Shown: positions 10,530 through 21,474, counted from the first letter of the stretch. The stretch is DNA of 64,000 nt from Aliiroseovarius crassostreae (GCF_001307765.1 NZ_LKBA01000019.1:558001-622000), one strand, 5' to 3'. The notes: generated by a model not told the origin, from the sequence alone. Numbers and translations are program-made.

Positions 10530-13131
10530 CCCAATCCTCATAGGTATGGTCTGCTTCGATCTGCTGTGCGATTGCTACGGAGCTTTTGGGGGCCGCGAGG
10601 GGGTGGGGATGGAGGGCGCTCTCTTCGGTTTGTAAAACGGGTTCGACAAAAACATCACTTTCAATGATTTGTGCCGCAGGTCGTTCCGCCTGATCAGTTT
10701 TGAAACGAGACATGGTGCTGGTCAGCGTTTGGGCCTCACATGTCAAAGAATGGCTGGCTGCGGTTGTTTGTTCAAACATCGCCGCATTTTGCTGCGTCAC
10801 CTGATCCAACTGGTTTACCGCCTCATTGATTTCCGCAAGACCTGCGCTCTGCTCTCGTGCAGATATGGCAATTTCACCAACATTTCGGCTGATTTCACTA
10901 ACACTTTCCACAATCCCGACCAGGGCTTCTCCCGCTTGGTCCACCAGATGCACGCCACGTTTCACCTGGCTGCCTGAGGCGGAAATCAGTTCATTGATTT
11001 CTCGTGCAGCGTCAGAAGAACGTTGCGCCAAGGCCCGAACTTCCGAGGCGACCACCGCAAAGCCCCGCCCCGCCTCACCGGCTCGTGCCGCTTCGACCCC
11101 GGCATTCAACGCCAACAGGTTGGTCTGGAACGCAATATCGTCAATCACGCCGGTAATTTTCGAGATTTGCAAGGACGAGGTTTCAATCTCCCCCATGGCC
11201 TCCACGGCCTCCCGCACAACCTCGCCAGAAACTTCTGCATTTTTCCGCGCACTTTCAACCACTTCACTGGCATGCGCGGCACCATCGGCTGCGGAACGCA
11301 CCGATGATGTCAGCTCATCCAGCGCCGTGGCTGTCTCCTCCAGCGTGGCCGCCTGCCTTTCGGTTCTCTGCGACAGGTCATCCGCCGCATTCGAAATCTC
11401 GGACGCTTCCCCCTGGATCATCTCAGCATTCTCAACCACCCCACGCATCGCTGTAAGAAGGTTATCAACAGCCCGGTTGAAATCATGACGAAGCTGTTCG
11501 TAATTCTCGGAGAACGCATCCGTGATCTCGGTGGTCAGATCCCCATCCGACAAACGGCTCAACCCATCGCGCAGCGCGTCAACAACGCGGTTCTGCGCCG
11601 CCTCCATCTCGGCACGACGAACCTCCGATGCCTCTATCTCCCGCCGCGTCTCCGTAACATCCGTCGCTATCAAAACGATGCGCATCAACCGACCATCAAG
11701 ATCCCGGACAGGAACAAACCCACCGTCGATAACCAATTGCGATCCATCACTTCCTGTCAAAACAAAGTGGTCATATAGAGATGCGCCCTGAGAAACCTGT
11801 TTAATCACCTGTTGAAATTTCTTACTATCTCCGTCAGAGCCGGAATAAAGCTCCTCAAACGCCAAGCCAGGCAGACTTTCAATCTCTCTTCCCAGAAGAT
11901 CAGAAAAGTGAGCGTTGCAGCTCATGATCTCTCCATCCAAACTGAGATCAACTTTAATCTGGTTTTCGTCAATCGCCTTCATCAACGCATGGTTTACAAA
12001 ACTGTCCGATATATCCGACCATTCTGCCACATACCCGATGAGAATTTCTTCCGCATCACGGACATCATTGATCATCACGCGATAGCGGCTTTCACCAACG
12101 ACAAGATCAACCATACAAGGGAGATTTTCAGCGGCTGCAATTCTGTCCAGAACGGTCGGATCTGTTGCTGCCTGCAGAAACGTTTCCAGGCTTTCCCCTT
12201 CGACACCGCCCATTGGGAACCCCTTAATACAACTCAGAAATTCCTCTCTTTTTTCGGCAAAAAGCGCCTCCATGGCTGGGTTGATCTCTTGAATGCTCAA
12301 GGTGTCATCCATCATCATGAGATTGGTAGAGACATCCCGGAACGCAGTACTTCGGAACTGATTTTGCTTTTCAAGTTCAGCACCCGTAGCAAGTTCTTCC
12401 GCAAAGTCACACAACGCTCCGGCCAAATTCCCCATCTCATCACCATGGGCAGCAGCTTTGATTTCCACATCATACTGCCCTTTGGAAATTTTGCGAACAG
12501 CCGACCCAATTTGTTTGAGCGGCCCGACGACAACCTTCTGAACTCCAAACATGATCAGAATAAGCGCTACAAGAAAAACCCCCGCCGAAATCGCAGTTGT
12601 ACGCACTTGTTCAACGCGCACAAGTTCTCGGGTTTTCTTTGCATTCCAAGCGAACGCCAGAACTCCATAGAACTTTTTCCCATCCTCAGAATGTATCGGG
12701 TAAGCATAGTAAAGGCCGTCATTCGCCTCTTGCGAGCGTTGCGTTTGCACTGCCTCCGCAACCAGACTTTCCAAAATGGGCATGTCATTCAGCTCTGGTC
12801 CCATCTGAGCCAGAACACGGCCATTCTTTGCGACAGCAATGACTGTAGGGGAATAAGGATCTTCGGGATCAACAACTGTCATCAGCCGGTTCTGTACCCC
12901 GTTTGCACTCATCACCTGGAATGCCCCCAGCAAACTCTGTCCCAGCAAACGGGTGATTTCCTGGTCTTTCGCCGATGTAAGTTTATCAACGACCTCGTCA
13001 CTCCCCTTCAAAGAAAGAAAAACCATAGACAGAGCTGCGACGCCTATGGATGCAACTATCGTCGCTGTCAGTTTGACAAACACGGAGTTCAGTTTCTTGG
13101 GTGAAAATTTTCCATGAGCATCGGTGGTCAT
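10519..13131 (-). CDS. methyl-accepting chemotaxis protein with PAS domains and CheR/CheB-docking tail
   Basis: A transmembrane chemoreceptor. Counting from the ATG at 13131 (AAGGA about 12 nt upstream), residues 21-41 form TM1, followed by a periplasmic sensor of about 140 residues and TM2 near residues 180-205. A HAMP domain, two PAS-like segments, a second HAMP-like region and a full MA signalling domain follow, with the hairpin-tip signature AFQTNLLALNAGVEAARAGE. The protein ends in DWDEF, which resembles the C-terminal pentapeptide that tethers CheR and CheB to high-abundance receptors. Ligand unknown. First gene of an mcp-cheB-cheD unit. Confidence 0.93.
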   Translation of the reverse strand: MTTDAHGKFSPKKLNSVFVKLTATIVASIGVAALSMVFLSLKGSDEVVDKLTSAKDQEITRLLGQSLLGAFQVMSANGVQNRLMTVVDPEDPYSPTVIAVAKNGRVLAQMGPELNDMPILESLVAEAVQTQRSQEANDGLYYAYPIHSEDGKKFYGVLAFAWNAKKTRELVRVEQVRTTAISAGVFLVALILIMFGVQKVVVGPLKQIGSAVRKISKGQYDVEIKAAAHGDEMGNLAGALCDFAEELATGAELEKQNQFRSTAFRDVSTNLMMMDDTLSIQEINPAMEALFAEKREEFLSCIKGFPMGGVEGESLETFLQAATDPTVLDRIAAAENLPCMVDLVVGESRYRVMINDVRDAEEILIGYVAEWSDISDSFVNHALMKAIDENQIKVDLSLDGEIMSCNAHFSDLLGREIESLPGLAFEELYSGSDGDSKKFQQVIKQVSQGASLYDHFVLTGSDGSQLVIDGGFVPVRDLDGRLMRIVLIATDVTETRREIEASEVRRAEMEAAQNRVVDALRDGLSRLSDGDLTTEITDAFSENYEQLRHDFNRAVDNLLTAMRGVVENAEMIQGEASEISNAADDLSQRTERQAATLEETATALDELTSSVRSAADGAAHASEVVESARKNAEVSGEVVREAVEAMGEIETSSLQISKITGVIDDIAFQTNLLALNAGVEAARAGEAGRGFAVVASEVRALAQRSSDAAREINELISASGSQVKRGVHLVDQAGEALVGIVESVSEISRNVGEIAISAREQSAGLAEINEAVNQLDQVTQQNAAMFEQTTAASHSLTCEAQTLTSTMSRFKTDQAERPAAQIIESDVFVEPVLQTEESALHPHPLAAPKSSVAIAQQIEADHTYEDWDEF

Positions 13132-13256
13132 ATTTGGTCCCATTCCTTTTGCCGTGTAACCTCGTGAACTGGTCTTCGCCAGACTAAGGCGCGGAGTGTT
13201 GAAATGGGGTTAAGATCAATCGCATCCGTCCGGTAAAGGAGCGCACCGGATTAGAT

Positions 13257-14035
13257 TGGACTTGTCCCGGTTTAGTTCCGGACCAAGAGCTCTCATGTTA
13301 AGCGGCTTTCCGTTCGAAAGTCACGGGGCTTTTGTATCCAAGGGCTGAGTGCCGTCGGCGTGGGTTGTAAAAACCGTTGATGTACTGGAACAGCGCCAGT
13401 TCGTATTGCCGGCGAATGTACCAGGGTTGCGGCCAGGCCAGCTCGGCCCTCAGTGTTTTGAAGCAGGTCTCAAGGGCAGCGTTGTCATAGCAATTTCCCT
13501 TGCCGCCCATCGAGACCTTGAAGCCGCGCTGTTTCAGCGGCTTCTGGTCCTCATGCGAACAATATTGGCTGCCGCGGTCGGTGTGATGGATGCAGCCTTT
13601 CGGGGGGGCAGATTGATCGCCGTGAACGGTAGCCGATCGGTTACTCCAGGCAGGCCGCAGAGCTGGCGCTGGCTGAGTTTACCGTCGCACTGGTCGATGA
13701 ATGCGACCCTCACGTCTTTTGCCTCGCGAAAAGGCCGTGGCCTTTTTTAGCACGCCCCTCTCCTCCTTCAGGATGCGGTTCTCCCGTCGAAGCCGTTCAC
13801 TCTCCCGTGCCAGATCCTGATCGGGCCCGGAAACAACCGCTTCTTCGTCAAAGGATGTGATCCATTTGTTCAGCGTTGAAAGGCCCCCCCAAATCCGCAG
13901 AAACCTGTCGCCGCGTCAGGCCGCGCGTCAGCGCGATACGCACCGCATCCCGCTTGAACTCTTCACTGTGTCCGTTTGCCATAGTTCAAGGCAATATTGC
14001 TCTCAAAGGGCCGGAACTGAACTGGGACAAGTCCA
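13257..14035 (-). mobile_element. IS3-family element, internally deleted, copy A
   Basis: A 779-bp element with matching ends, TGGACTTGTCCCGGTTTAG at 13257 and its near-complement ending at 14035. On the minus strand it holds the OrfA start (ANGHSEEFKRDAVRIALTRG), the coiled-coil end, and then only the back half of OrfB (NCYDNAALETCFKTLRAELA ... RRRHSALGYKSPVTFERKAA, 13298-13510). The middle of OrfB with the first catalytic aspartate is gone. Copy B at 36042-36823 has the same deletion, so the truncated form itself must have been duplicated. Confidence 0.88.
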
Positions 14036-14203
14036 ACGAACCTCTGAACGTTGCGCATTCCCCGATGGCACCCGCCAAGCTGCAGTTTGCTCTGAATTGC
14101 AAACAGCGCAAGGCGATGGAAGCCAGGTAACGCAAAACGGCCAAGTCCGGCAAACCGATCGCGTGTTGAGAAATGAACCACAAGGACATCCCCCCGCGAT
14201 ACG

Positions 14204-14380
14204 GTCAAAGCCTTCTACCCCAGTGACTACGGTTTCAAGAAATTCGAGTGGGTCAAGAAGCCCACTCACATTCCCGAGCCACGCAAGCAGACACTCTATG
14301 GCATTGAGGTCGTGGACATGCACGGGAACCCCGCGCCGTTCATTGCGCATCCAAAACCGTTTAAGGATTCGCTGAACTGA
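14204..14380 (+). pseudogene. C-terminal gene fragment, unrecognised family
   Basis: A 58-codon open stretch with coding-like third-position GC ends in TGA at 14378-14380. It encodes VKAFYPSDYGFKKFEWVKKP and KQTLYGIEVVDMHGNPAPFI, then HPKPFKDSLN. A plausible start region (ATGAACCACAAGGACATC at 14174) is one frame off. It follows IS3 copy A and looks like the tail of a gene truncated by rearrangement. I do not recognise the family. The rest of 14036-14546 shows no other supportable gene. Confidence 0.35.
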
Positions 14381-14546
14381 CGGGCACGAAGCCAGGCTTG
14401 GGTGGCGCTGCTATCAGTCAACGGAGCGCGGTATCAGCAGCCCATCGCGCCAAAAAAAGACCGCCACATAGCGATCAAGTTCACACAGACGTTTCCGCGC
14501 CGCAAAAATGCCCCGGGACAAACCGGAGAAACATTTTCCGAGCCGC

Positions 14547-15068
14547 TTAGCCAACCGGTTTCAGGCTTTTGGCGAAATACGCCGCATTGAGCTGATAATG
14601 ATGGGCCGAGGCCAGAAGTGACTGCTTTGCCGCCTCATCAATCTCTCTCACGATCTTGCCGGGGCTGCCCAGCACCATGGACCCGTCCGGGATCTCTTTG
14701 CCTTCGGTCACCAGCGCCCCTGCCCCGATCAGGCATCCTTTGCCGATTTTTGCGCCATTCATCACTGTCGCGTTCATGCCGATCAGGCTGCCATCGCCAA
14801 TTGTGCAGCCATGCAAAAGCACCTTATGGCCAACGGTGACATTGGCACCAATGGTCAGCGGAAACCCAAGATCGGTGTGAAATACGCAGTTTTCCTGCAC
14901 ATTGGTGCCGTCGCCCACGTCGATCAGCTCATTGTCGCCACGCAGGGTGCAGCCAAACCAGACCGACGCCTTGGCGCCGATCCGAACCCGACCGATAAGA
15001 TTGGCATCCGGGGCCACCCAGGCCGCCGGATCAATCTCGGGTGTTACGCCATCCAATGCATAGATCAT
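14547..15068 (-). CDS. gamma carbonic anhydrase family protein
   Basis: A 173-residue left-handed beta-helix protein made of hexapeptide repeats ([43 protein letters not shown]). The metal-binding histidines fit CVFHTD and GHKVLLHG. Members hydrate CO2 or act as trimeric scaffold or acyltransferase-like proteins; activity of this member is not proven. The start overlaps the gmk stop by 4 nt (ATGA), so the two are translationally coupled. Confidence 0.9.
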   Translation of the reverse strand: MIYALDGVTPEIDPAAWVAPDANLIGRVRIGAKASVWFGCTLRGDNELIDVGDGTNVQENCVFHTDLGFPLTIGANVTVGHKVLLHGCTIGDGSLIGMNATVMNGAKIGKGCLIGAGALVTEGKEIPDGSMVLGSPGKIVREIDEAAKQSLLASAHHYQLNAAYFAKSLKPVG

Positions 15069-15718
15069 GTTTCATTCTCCTCAAATTCCGATTGCAGCCC
15101 GCGCACGAAGTTCAGAAGTCCGGGCTGCTGCGCCCGGCGCAGGCGTTCCGCGGACACGATGGTTTTCAACCGGTCAAACGTCGCCTCCAGATCATCATTG
15201 ACCAGAACGTAATCATACCCGTCCCAGTGGCTGATCTCGTCCCAGCTTTTCTGCATCCTTTTCTGGATCACCTCGTCACTGTCCTGTCCCCGGCTGACCA
15301 GACGACGCCGCAGTTCCGTGATCGAGGGCGGCAGCACAAAAATCGACAGCACATGGTCACGCAGGGCCGAGTTGGAAATCTGCTGGGCGCCTTGCCAGTC
15401 CACGTCAAACAGGACATCACGACCGCTTTCGATCGCGTCGCGCACCGGACCTGCTGGTGACCCGTAAAAATTGCCGAACACATGGGCGTGTTCCAGCATC
15501 TCACCCTCTGTCACCATACCCTTGAAGGTGGGCTCGTCCACGAAATGGTAATGCACGCCGTTCTCCTCGCCCTCACGCGGGGCGCGGGTCGTGGCTGACA
15601 CTGAAAAGCGCAAACTGTCATCCCATTGCATCAACTGTCTGGCTAGGGTGGATTTCCCGGCCCCTGAGGGCGAGGACAGGATGATCAGCAAACCGCGACG
15701 GTTTTCGAAATTGGCCAT
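15065..15718 (-). CDS. gmk: guanylate kinase
   Basis: Phosphorylates GMP to GDP in purine metabolism. The 217-residue enzyme has the P-loop [15 protein letters not shown] at the N-terminus, the GMP-binding STRAPREGE-like segment (here [20 protein letters not shown]) and the lid region [14 protein letters not shown]. The size is typical. It lies between the YicC gene (5-bp gap) and the gamma carbonic anhydrase gene on the same strand; a yicC-gmk arrangement is common in bacteria. Confidence 0.97.
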   Translation of the reverse strand: MANFENRRGLLIILSSPSGAGKSTLARQLMQWDDSLRFSVSATTRAPREGEENGVHYHFVDEPTFKGMVTEGEMLEHAHVFGNFYGSPAGPVRDAIESGRDVLFDVDWQGAQQISNSALRDHVLSIFVLPPSITELRRRLVSRGQDSDEVIQKRMQKSWDEISHWDGYDYVLVNDDLEATFDRLKTIVSAERLRRAQQPGLLNFVRGLQSEFEENET

Positions 15719-15723
15719 GAGAC

Positions 15724-16617
15724 TTACTCCAGATTCTGCACTTGCTCACGCATTTGATCGATCACATGTTTGAGGTCCAGCCCAACCGTGGTCAACGCGT
15801 TGAATTGCGCTTTTGAACAAAGCGTGTTGGATTCGCGGTTGAACTCCTGCATGAGGAAATCGAGCTTTCGCCCCACCGGCACCGAACTTGCGAGGTGCTC
15901 GCGCGCGGCTGAGACATGGGCCCGTAGGCGGTCCACCTCTTCGCGCACATCGGATTTGACGGCAATTAACGCAAGCTCCTGCACGATCCGGTCCGGCTCA
16001 AGCCCGTCTGTGTTGTCCAGAACCCGCGCCATGGCATCGGCAAGCTGAGTCTTCTGTGCCTCCTGCCGCTCAGACAAAAGCTGTTCTGCCTGATCTACAA
16101 GCTGGGCCACCTCATCCACCTGTGCAGACAGGATCGCGACCAGTTCAGCCCCTTCCCCTTCACGCGCGTCTACAAACTGGCGGATGAGGTCGGGTATTTG
16201 CGCGCTCAGAGCGTTCATGAGCTCACCGGCCTCCTCCTCTCCACCTGACTTCACCTCAAGCACGCCACGCATGGTGGCAATATCTGACGGGCTGACAGGG
16301 GCCACGGGCAGTCCCCGGTTCTCGGCCTCTGCGCGGATCGTTCCCAGCAGACCAAGCGCCTGCGCAAGCCCGGCAGGACTGATCGCGGCCTGCCCGCCTT
16401 CTTCCCCTCGCGAAACACGCAGCCCAAGTGAGATATTCCCCCGTGTCACATGCCCTTTGAGAGCTTTGCGAATGGCTTCATCCAGCCCGGGGATCCAATC
16501 CGGAAGCCTCAGCCGGAGATCCAGACCGCGAGCATTGACCGAGCGGATGTCCCAGTTCCAGCTATAGGTTCCATTTTCTCCGGTGGCGCTTGCGAAACCT
16601 GTCATTGATTGGGCCAT
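15724..16617 (-). CDS. YicC family endoribonuclease-like protein
   Basis: A 297-residue YicC family protein. The N-terminus [20 protein letters not shown] and the C-terminal block [18 protein letters not shown] (DUF1732) are diagnostic. E. coli YicC is reported as an RNase involved in small-RNA turnover; the role here is inferred from family only. I start at the MAQSMTGF methionine (16617) because the 60 codons upstream are not family-like. It reads directly into gmk. Confidence 0.92.
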   Translation of the reverse strand: MAQSMTGFASATGENGTYSWNWDIRSVNARGLDLRLRLPDWIPGLDEAIRKALKGHVTRGNISLGLRVSRGEEGGQAAISPAGLAQALGLLGTIRAEAENRGLPVAPVSPSDIATMRGVLEVKSGGEEEAGELMNALSAQIPDLIRQFVDAREGEGAELVAILSAQVDEVAQLVDQAEQLLSERQEAQKTQLADAMARVLDNTDGLEPDRIVQELALIAVKSDVREEVDRLRAHVSAAREHLASSVPVGRKLDFLMQEFNRESNTLCSKAQFNALTTVGLDLKHVIDQMREQVQNLE

Positions 16618-16795
16618 GGGGCATCCTGTTTGGTTAACCATTTGATAAGATTTATCACCACATTTTAACAGAATATGCCATATTAAGAATGTGGTGAGCA
16701 TTACCTCGATTTCAGTTAGCAGACGGCCAGCACCGGAACAAGCTGCCAGAAGGCTCTGAGCGTCACTCATCCAGACCGGCCTGTGGGACAGAGAC

Positions 16796-17557
16796 ATGAA
16801 GATCGACTATGTAAAAGGCGGGAATGTGATTTCAATCACCGCCGCGCGAACCGGAATGAAATTTCCGGCGGTGGCACAGGCCGAAGGCTACTGGGAAGGG
16901 CTGCGTGGCAACCGTCTCGTGCCGGCCCGATCTGAACTTGACCCGCGTGGCCTTTCCAACATTCTAGAACACGCCTTCATTTTGGAAAAAATCGCGCCAG
17001 GCATGGCCAAGATCCGCCTTTCCGGGCAGGGTCTGAATGATATTTTGGGGATGGAAATGCGCGGAATGCCGATCTCATCCCTGTTCCTGCCCGAGGCGCG
17101 GGCCGAGATTCAGGAGGCGTTGGGGCGTCTGTTTGACGGGCCTGCCACCCTTCATGCCAGCCTGACAAGCAAGGGCAGCTTTACCCGTAAAGCATTGGAT
17201 GCGCAGCTTTTCATGGCTCCGATGCTGGATGATCAGGGCCGGGTAACCCGTGCTCTTGGTGCGCTTCAGATCAAGGGGGGCGTTGATCGGGCCCCGCGCC
17301 GCTTTACCTTTCAGGACCTGTCGGTCAGGGACATTATCGTGGATGACCCGAGCGGTATTACGGAGAGTTTGCGCCCGGTCTTTCGCCACACTGAGGATGC
17401 ATACAACTTCCCGACCGCCGAAGGTGATCTCGGTTTCGCCTCGCGGAAAAATGCTGCAAAAGGCAATGCTGACAAAGACACAGGCAACACCGAAGACCAA
17501 GCTGGCACAGCCAAGACCATCCGCCGCGGCCATCTATGGCTGGTAGGTGAAGAGTGA
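16796..17557 (+). CDS. PAS-domain (PAS_5/DUF1457-type) protein
   Basis: A 253-residue cytoplasmic protein with a single PAS-like fold in residues about 25-160 (YWEGLRGNRLVPARSELDPR is the hallmark of alphaproteobacterial PAS_5 proteins). A low-complexity, charged C-terminal tail rich in Asn, Lys and Asp follows. There is no output domain. It is divergently transcribed from the yicC-gmk group. A role as a sensory or regulatory adaptor is inferred; ligand and partner are unknown. Confidence 0.8.
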   Translation: MKIDYVKGGNVISITAARTGMKFPAVAQAEGYWEGLRGNRLVPARSELDPRGLSNILEHAFILEKIAPGMAKIRLSGQGLNDILGMEMRGMPISSLFLPEARAEIQEALGRLFDGPATLHASLTSKGSFTRKALDAQLFMAPMLDDQGRVTRALGALQIKGGVDRAPRRFTFQDLSVRDIIVDDPSGITESLRPVFRHTEDAYNFPTAEGDLGFASRKNAAKGNADKDTGNTEDQAGTAKTIRRGHLWLVGEE

Positions 17558-17642
17558 GCCTGCGTTGGCCGCAGACAGCACCTTGGTAGTTGCGGCAGCT
17601 TTTGCGTAAGAATACTTGAAGTTATTTCAGTATAACATTGAT

Positions 17643-17681
17643 AAAAAAGAAAAACCCCGGCGAAGCCAGGGTTTTCCTTTT
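17643..17681. terminator. bidirectional terminator between convergent genes
   Basis: AAAACCCCGG, a CGAAG loop, then CCAGGGTTTT, with an A-rich left flank and a T-rich right flank. Read in either direction the hairpin is followed by T residues, as expected between the PAS gene (plus) and the DAHP synthase gene (minus) that converge here. Confidence 0.85.
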
Positions 17682-17693
17682 AAAGCGTTTCGG
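17681..17693. repeat. solitary TAAAGCGTTTCGG sequence
   Basis: Thirteen bases identical to the terminal repeat of the MITE-like element, without the rest of the element. It sits between the terminator and the end of the DAHP synthase gene. It could be a remnant or a chance match. Confidence 0.4.
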
Positions 17694-17702
17694 CGTGAGG
17701 CC

Positions 17703-19076
17703 TCATCCGGCCTTGCGCGTTTCGTTCGGTTGACGCAGGGCCGACAGTTCCTCTGCCACCAGGAACGCCAGTTCCAGCGACTGAGACGCGTTCAGGCGGG
17801 GATCACAGGCGGTGTGATAGCGATCCGAAAGATCCTCGTCCGTCACGGCGCGCACGCCGCCGGTGCATTCGGTCACATCGGTGCCGGTCATTTCGAAATG
17901 CACCCCCCCCGGAATGGTGCCCTGATCCTGATGCACGGCAAAGAACTCCTGCACCTCTTTCAGCACGCTGTCGAACGGGCGTGTTTTATAGCCAGAAGCC
18001 GATTTGATCGTGTTGCCATGCATCGGGTCGCAAGACCAGACCACATTGGCCCCTTCGGATTTCACCGTTTCGATCAGGCGCGGCAGATGCTCGCTCACCT
18101 TGCCAGCCCCAAAACGCGCAATCAGGGTCAGGCGCCCGGCTTCGTTTTCCGGGTTCAGCTTCTCCATCAGCACTTTGAGGTCGTCTGCGGTGGTGGTCGG
18201 GCCACATTTCAACCCGATCGGGTTGATCACACCGCTCAGAAACTCAACATGTGCCCCGTCCGGTTGACGGGTCCGGTCGCCGATCCACAGCATGTGGCCG
18301 GAGCCTGCAACGGTTTTGCCGGTGGTTTTGTCCTGACGGGTCAGGGCCTCTTCATATTCCAGCAGCAGCCCTTCATGCGAGGTGTAGAAATCCACTGTCT
18401 GCAGCGTGTGCATCCGGTCCGAGGTCACGCCTGCCGATTTCATGAAATCGAGGCTGTCCTGGATCCGCTCGGCCATGGCGCGATATTTTTCGGCCTCGCC
18501 CCCCTCGGTGAATTCCAACGTCCATTGATGCACCTGATGCACATCGGCCAGACCACCGGTGGAATAGGCGCGCAACAGGTTCAGTGTTGCCGCCGACTGC
18601 GTATAGGCCTGCAACATTTTCTTCGGGTCGGGGATGCGGGCATCAGAGGTGAAATCCAGTTCATTGATGATATCCCCGCGATAGCTGGGCAGTTCCACCC
18701 CATCCACGGTTTCGGTCGGTGCCGAGCGCGGTTTGGCAAACTGACCGGCCATACGGCCCACCTTGACCACCGGCACCTTGGCGCCGAAGGTCAGGACCAT
18801 GGCCATCTGCAGCATCACCTTAAACGTGTCACGAATGCCGTCAGCCGAGAAGTCAGCAAAGCTTTCGGCGCAATCGCCGCCCTGCAGCAGAAACGCTTCG
18901 CCGCGGGATGCCTTGCCCAATTCCCGTTTCAAGCGGATCGCTTCGCCAGCAAAGACCAGCGGAGGATATTTGCCAAGCTGCGCTTCGACCTCGGCCAACG
19001 CAGCCGGGTCGGTATAGTCGGGCATCTGAACTCTTGGCTTTTCACGCCAGGCCGACTTATTCCAATCCGTCATCAT
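17703..19076 (-). CDS. class II 3-deoxy-7-phosphoheptulonate synthase
   Basis: First enzyme of the shikimate pathway: condenses phosphoenolpyruvate and erythrose 4-phosphate. The 457-residue product is of the plant-like class II (AroF-II) type, with [12 protein letters not shown] (metal-binding Cys), [14 protein letters not shown], the conserved [15 protein letters not shown] block and [10 protein letters not shown]. The start is ATG ATG at 19076/19073, with GGAG five bases upstream. The reading frame is open for another 200 codons upstream, but that extension is not family-like. It is divergent from the GlxA-type regulator gene. Confidence 0.95.
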   Translation of the reverse strand: MMTDWNKSAWREKPRVQMPDYTDPAALAEVEAQLGKYPPLVFAGEAIRLKRELGKASRGEAFLLQGGDCAESFADFSADGIRDTFKVMLQMAMVLTFGAKVPVVKVGRMAGQFAKPRSAPTETVDGVELPSYRGDIINELDFTSDARIPDPKKMLQAYTQSAATLNLLRAYSTGGLADVHQVHQWTLEFTEGGEAEKYRAMAERIQDSLDFMKSAGVTSDRMHTLQTVDFYTSHEGLLLEYEEALTRQDKTTGKTVAGSGHMLWIGDRTRQPDGAHVEFLSGVINPIGLKCGPTTTADDLKVLMEKLNPENEAGRLTLIARFGAGKVSEHLPRLIETVKSEGANVVWSCDPMHGNTIKSASGYKTRPFDSVLKEVQEFFAVHQDQGTIPGGVHFEMTGTDVTECTGGVRAVTDEDLSDRYHTACDPRLNASQSLELAFLVAEELSALRQPNETRKAG

Positions 19077-19274
19077 CTTTGCTCCATGTTCAATCAAGCC
19101 CCCTCCTCCGGGGCAATAAGGCCCTCTTGATAGCGCCTCTATGTCCGAGGTGCAAACAGTGATATGTTTCAAGAATGTGTCGTCCGAACGGCAAAACGCC
19201 TTGAAGCTGCCGGTCAAAACTGGTGTGGTGTCCTTCATGTCAAAATTCAGCCTCATCAAGCAAGTGAGTCGCCA

Positions 19275-20273
19275 ATGAACCACAGCCTGTCCAAGGAGAA
19301 GCCACAGACGAATCCGAGCATTCGGTTCGTATTTGTACTGGTGAACGAATTCACCCTGCTCAGCTTTGCCGGTGCTCTGGATGCGTTGCGTATTGCCAAC
19401 CGGGCGGCGGGACGTAACCTTTACGAATGGCGACTGCTTGGTGAAGGCGGTGAAACGGTCAGCTGCTCTGCCGGGGCCAGCTTTAATCTGGATGGGGATC
19501 TGGAAGAGCTGAAGCGCGACGACGTGGTCGTAATCTGCTCTGGTGTCAATGTCCAAAACAACTGCAGCCCCAAGCTTTTGAACTGGATCCGCCGCGAAGC
19601 ACGTCGTGGGGTTCAGGTCGCAGGGCTGTGCACCGCATCTTATATCATGGCCCGGGCAGGGCTTCTGTCTGACAAACGCGCCACCATCCATTGGGAAAAT
19701 CATGATAGTTTTGCGGAAGAATTTGATGATGTCGACCTGACCAAGCGGGTCTTTGTCATCGATGGGCCGCGCATGACCGCTGCGGGCGGCACCGCGTCAA
19801 TTGACCTGATGCTGAAGCTGATTGCGCAACAGCAAGATGAAGATATCGCGAATATCGTGGCGGATCAGCAGATCTACACGTCTATTCGAACTGATCGGGA
19901 CAGCCAGCGCCTGTCGGTGCCAACGCGGATCGGGGTACGCCATCCCAAACTGTCCGAAGTGATCCAGCGTATGGAAGGCAATATCGAGGAACCGATTTCA
20001 CCGTCGATCCTGGCCTCGGAAGTCGGCATGTCCACCCGGCAGCTTGAACGCCTGTTCCGGCGCTATCTGAACCGCTCTCCCAAACGCTACTACATGGAAT
20101 TGCGCCTGCAAAAAGCGCGCAACCTGTTGATGCAGACGGATATGAGCGTGATCAATGTGGCGCTGGCCTGCGGGTTTTCCAGCCCCTCGCATTTCTCGAA
20201 ATGCTACCGGTCGCATTATGAAACAACCCCCTATCGGGAACGGGGCAGCCAATCAGGATCTGCCAAGACCTGA
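19275..20273 (+). CDS. GlxA family transcriptional regulator (DJ-1/PfpI-like plus AraC domain)
   Basis: A 332-residue regulator. Residues about 18-190 form a class I glutamine-amidotransferase-like domain ([20 protein letters not shown], the nucleophile-elbow-like [14 protein letters not shown]). Residues about 230-325 form an AraC/XylS DNA-binding domain with two helix-turn-helices ([40 protein letters not shown]). Relatives control amino-acid, choline/carnitine or arginine catabolism. The target here is unknown; the neighbouring liv operon is one possibility. A start at an upstream in-frame codon cannot be excluded. Confidence 0.88.
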   Translation: MNHSLSKEKPQTNPSIRFVFVLVNEFTLLSFAGALDALRIANRAAGRNLYEWRLLGEGGETVSCSAGASFNLDGDLEELKRDDVVVICSGVNVQNNCSPKLLNWIRREARRGVQVAGLCTASYIMARAGLLSDKRATIHWENHDSFAEEFDDVDLTKRVFVIDGPRMTAAGGTASIDLMLKLIAQQQDEDIANIVADQQIYTSIRTDRDSQRLSVPTRIGVRHPKLSEVIQRMEGNIEEPISPSILASEVGMSTRQLERLFRRYLNRSPKRYYMELRLQKARNLLMQTDMSVINVALACGFSSPSHFSKCYRSHYETTPYRERGSQSGSAKT

Positions 20274-20312
20274 TCTTCTGTCCAGTTTGCCCAGTATCGC
20301 CCTTTTATCAGT

Positions 20313-21347
20313 ATGAAGAAGATTTTCATCCGAGTGATCGCCGCGCTGATTTTGGCGGCATGTGCCTATGTGACATGGATCGTTCTGGTTCTTGGGCACG
20401 GGCTTTTCTCTTTTTACAACATGATCTGGGGCGAAGACACCAGCCACCTGCCCCGGGTGGATCTGGTCACGCTGGTCGATTTGGAAACAGCCGAGCGTAT
20501 TGTGTTTCGAAACGGGCGCAAAGGGTGGTATCTGATCGACACGCCGTCAGACGCATCCACCCAGACCATCGGATTTTATGGTGATCGCCTGTTTGAAAGC
20601 CTGTTCTCCACCCCTCATCAACCGATGCATTGCGGCTCAGAGCGCGGTAAAATTCTGTGGGCGGTAAAGGATGACAATCTCGTCCGCGAATATGCGTTCT
20701 GCAATGCCAACAGAATGGATTTGACACCGCTCAAAGCCGTCGCCCAAAGGGTCGACATGGTCGATGAGGTGCTCCCCTATCATCAGGCCGCAGCACTGAT
20801 CGAAAGGGTGGATCGCAATCCCGTCGATCTCTGGGTCACACGCCCCACCCTGGCCGGTCAGTTCACCCATTCCCTGTCTATCGATCTGCCCTACATCTGG
20901 GAGAGCCGGACTGAGCGGGGACTAAACCCGCGCGATATCGAAGCCGACATCCGCGCACGTATCACGAATGAACTTGCGATACCGGATACGGAGTATCACC
21001 TGACCCTGACGCTTGATCGAACCCCGTTCGACCTTGATCAGAACGTGCTGCTGGCCAGACAGGATGGGCAGGTTATGAGCACGAACGCGTTTGCAGGCAT
21101 TTATCGGCCTGTTCTCCGTTTTCTCTGTAATCAGGACCGATGTAACCAGCTTCGCCGCACCCGTTTCGCCGATATCGCAACCACGTTCCGGCCTGACATC
21201 CTTGACGCGGCGTTAGGTGCAGCGCAGGAGGTCACCTCCAGTCCAACCGATGAGGTCCCGACCCTCACCACCTTGCGAAACACCGCGCAAACCGTTGGAT
21301 TTCCGCAAGAAACCACATTCAGATTGCGTTATGTTTCCTTGCCCTAG
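20313..21347 (+). CDS. membrane-anchored protein of unknown function
   Basis: A 344-residue protein with one N-terminal hydrophobic segment (residues about 5-30: FIRVIAALILAACAYVTWIV) and then a large, presumably periplasmic, soluble domain. Four cysteines (in HCGSERG, FCNANR and LCNQDRCNQ) could form disulphides. The codon pattern matches the neighbouring genes, so I treat it as a real gene. I do not recognise the family. It lies 40 bp after the GlxA-type regulator and 130 bp before the liv operon. Confidence 0.75.
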   Translation: MKKIFIRVIAALILAACAYVTWIVLVLGHGLFSFYNMIWGEDTSHLPRVDLVTLVDLETAERIVFRNGRKGWYLIDTPSDASTQTIGFYGDRLFESLFSTPHQPMHCGSERGKILWAVKDDNLVREYAFCNANRMDLTPLKAVAQRVDMVDEVLPYHQAAALIERVDRNPVDLWVTRPTLAGQFTHSLSIDLPYIWESRTERGLNPRDIEADIRARITNELAIPDTEYHLTLTLDRTPFDLDQNVLLARQDGQVMSTNAFAGIYRPVLRFLCNQDRCNQLRRTRFADIATTFRPDILDAALGAAQEVTSSPTDEVPTLTTLRNTAQTVGFPQETTFRLRYVSLP

Positions 21348-21474
21348 ACCGGATGGAAAGCCGTAAGAAACCTGACGGATTTCCACTGCATTTCTTCGCA
21401 TGCGGGTCTTTTCATTTCCCCTATTCGGTCATAATGTGACGGTTGGGAGAATTTTCCAATTGGGAGAAAGATAT

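Noticed and set aside
17681-17693. A fourth MITE-like copy
   Set aside because: Only 13 bases of one end match; the rest of the element is absent, so it is listed only as a solitary sequence.
17616-19130. A 504-codon plus-strand frame
   Set aside because: Antisense of the class II DAHP synthase gene, with no recognisable protein features.
21348-21474. Riboswitch or leader upstream of livJ
   Set aside because: No stable conserved fold or terminator/antiterminator pair could be seen in the 130 bp.
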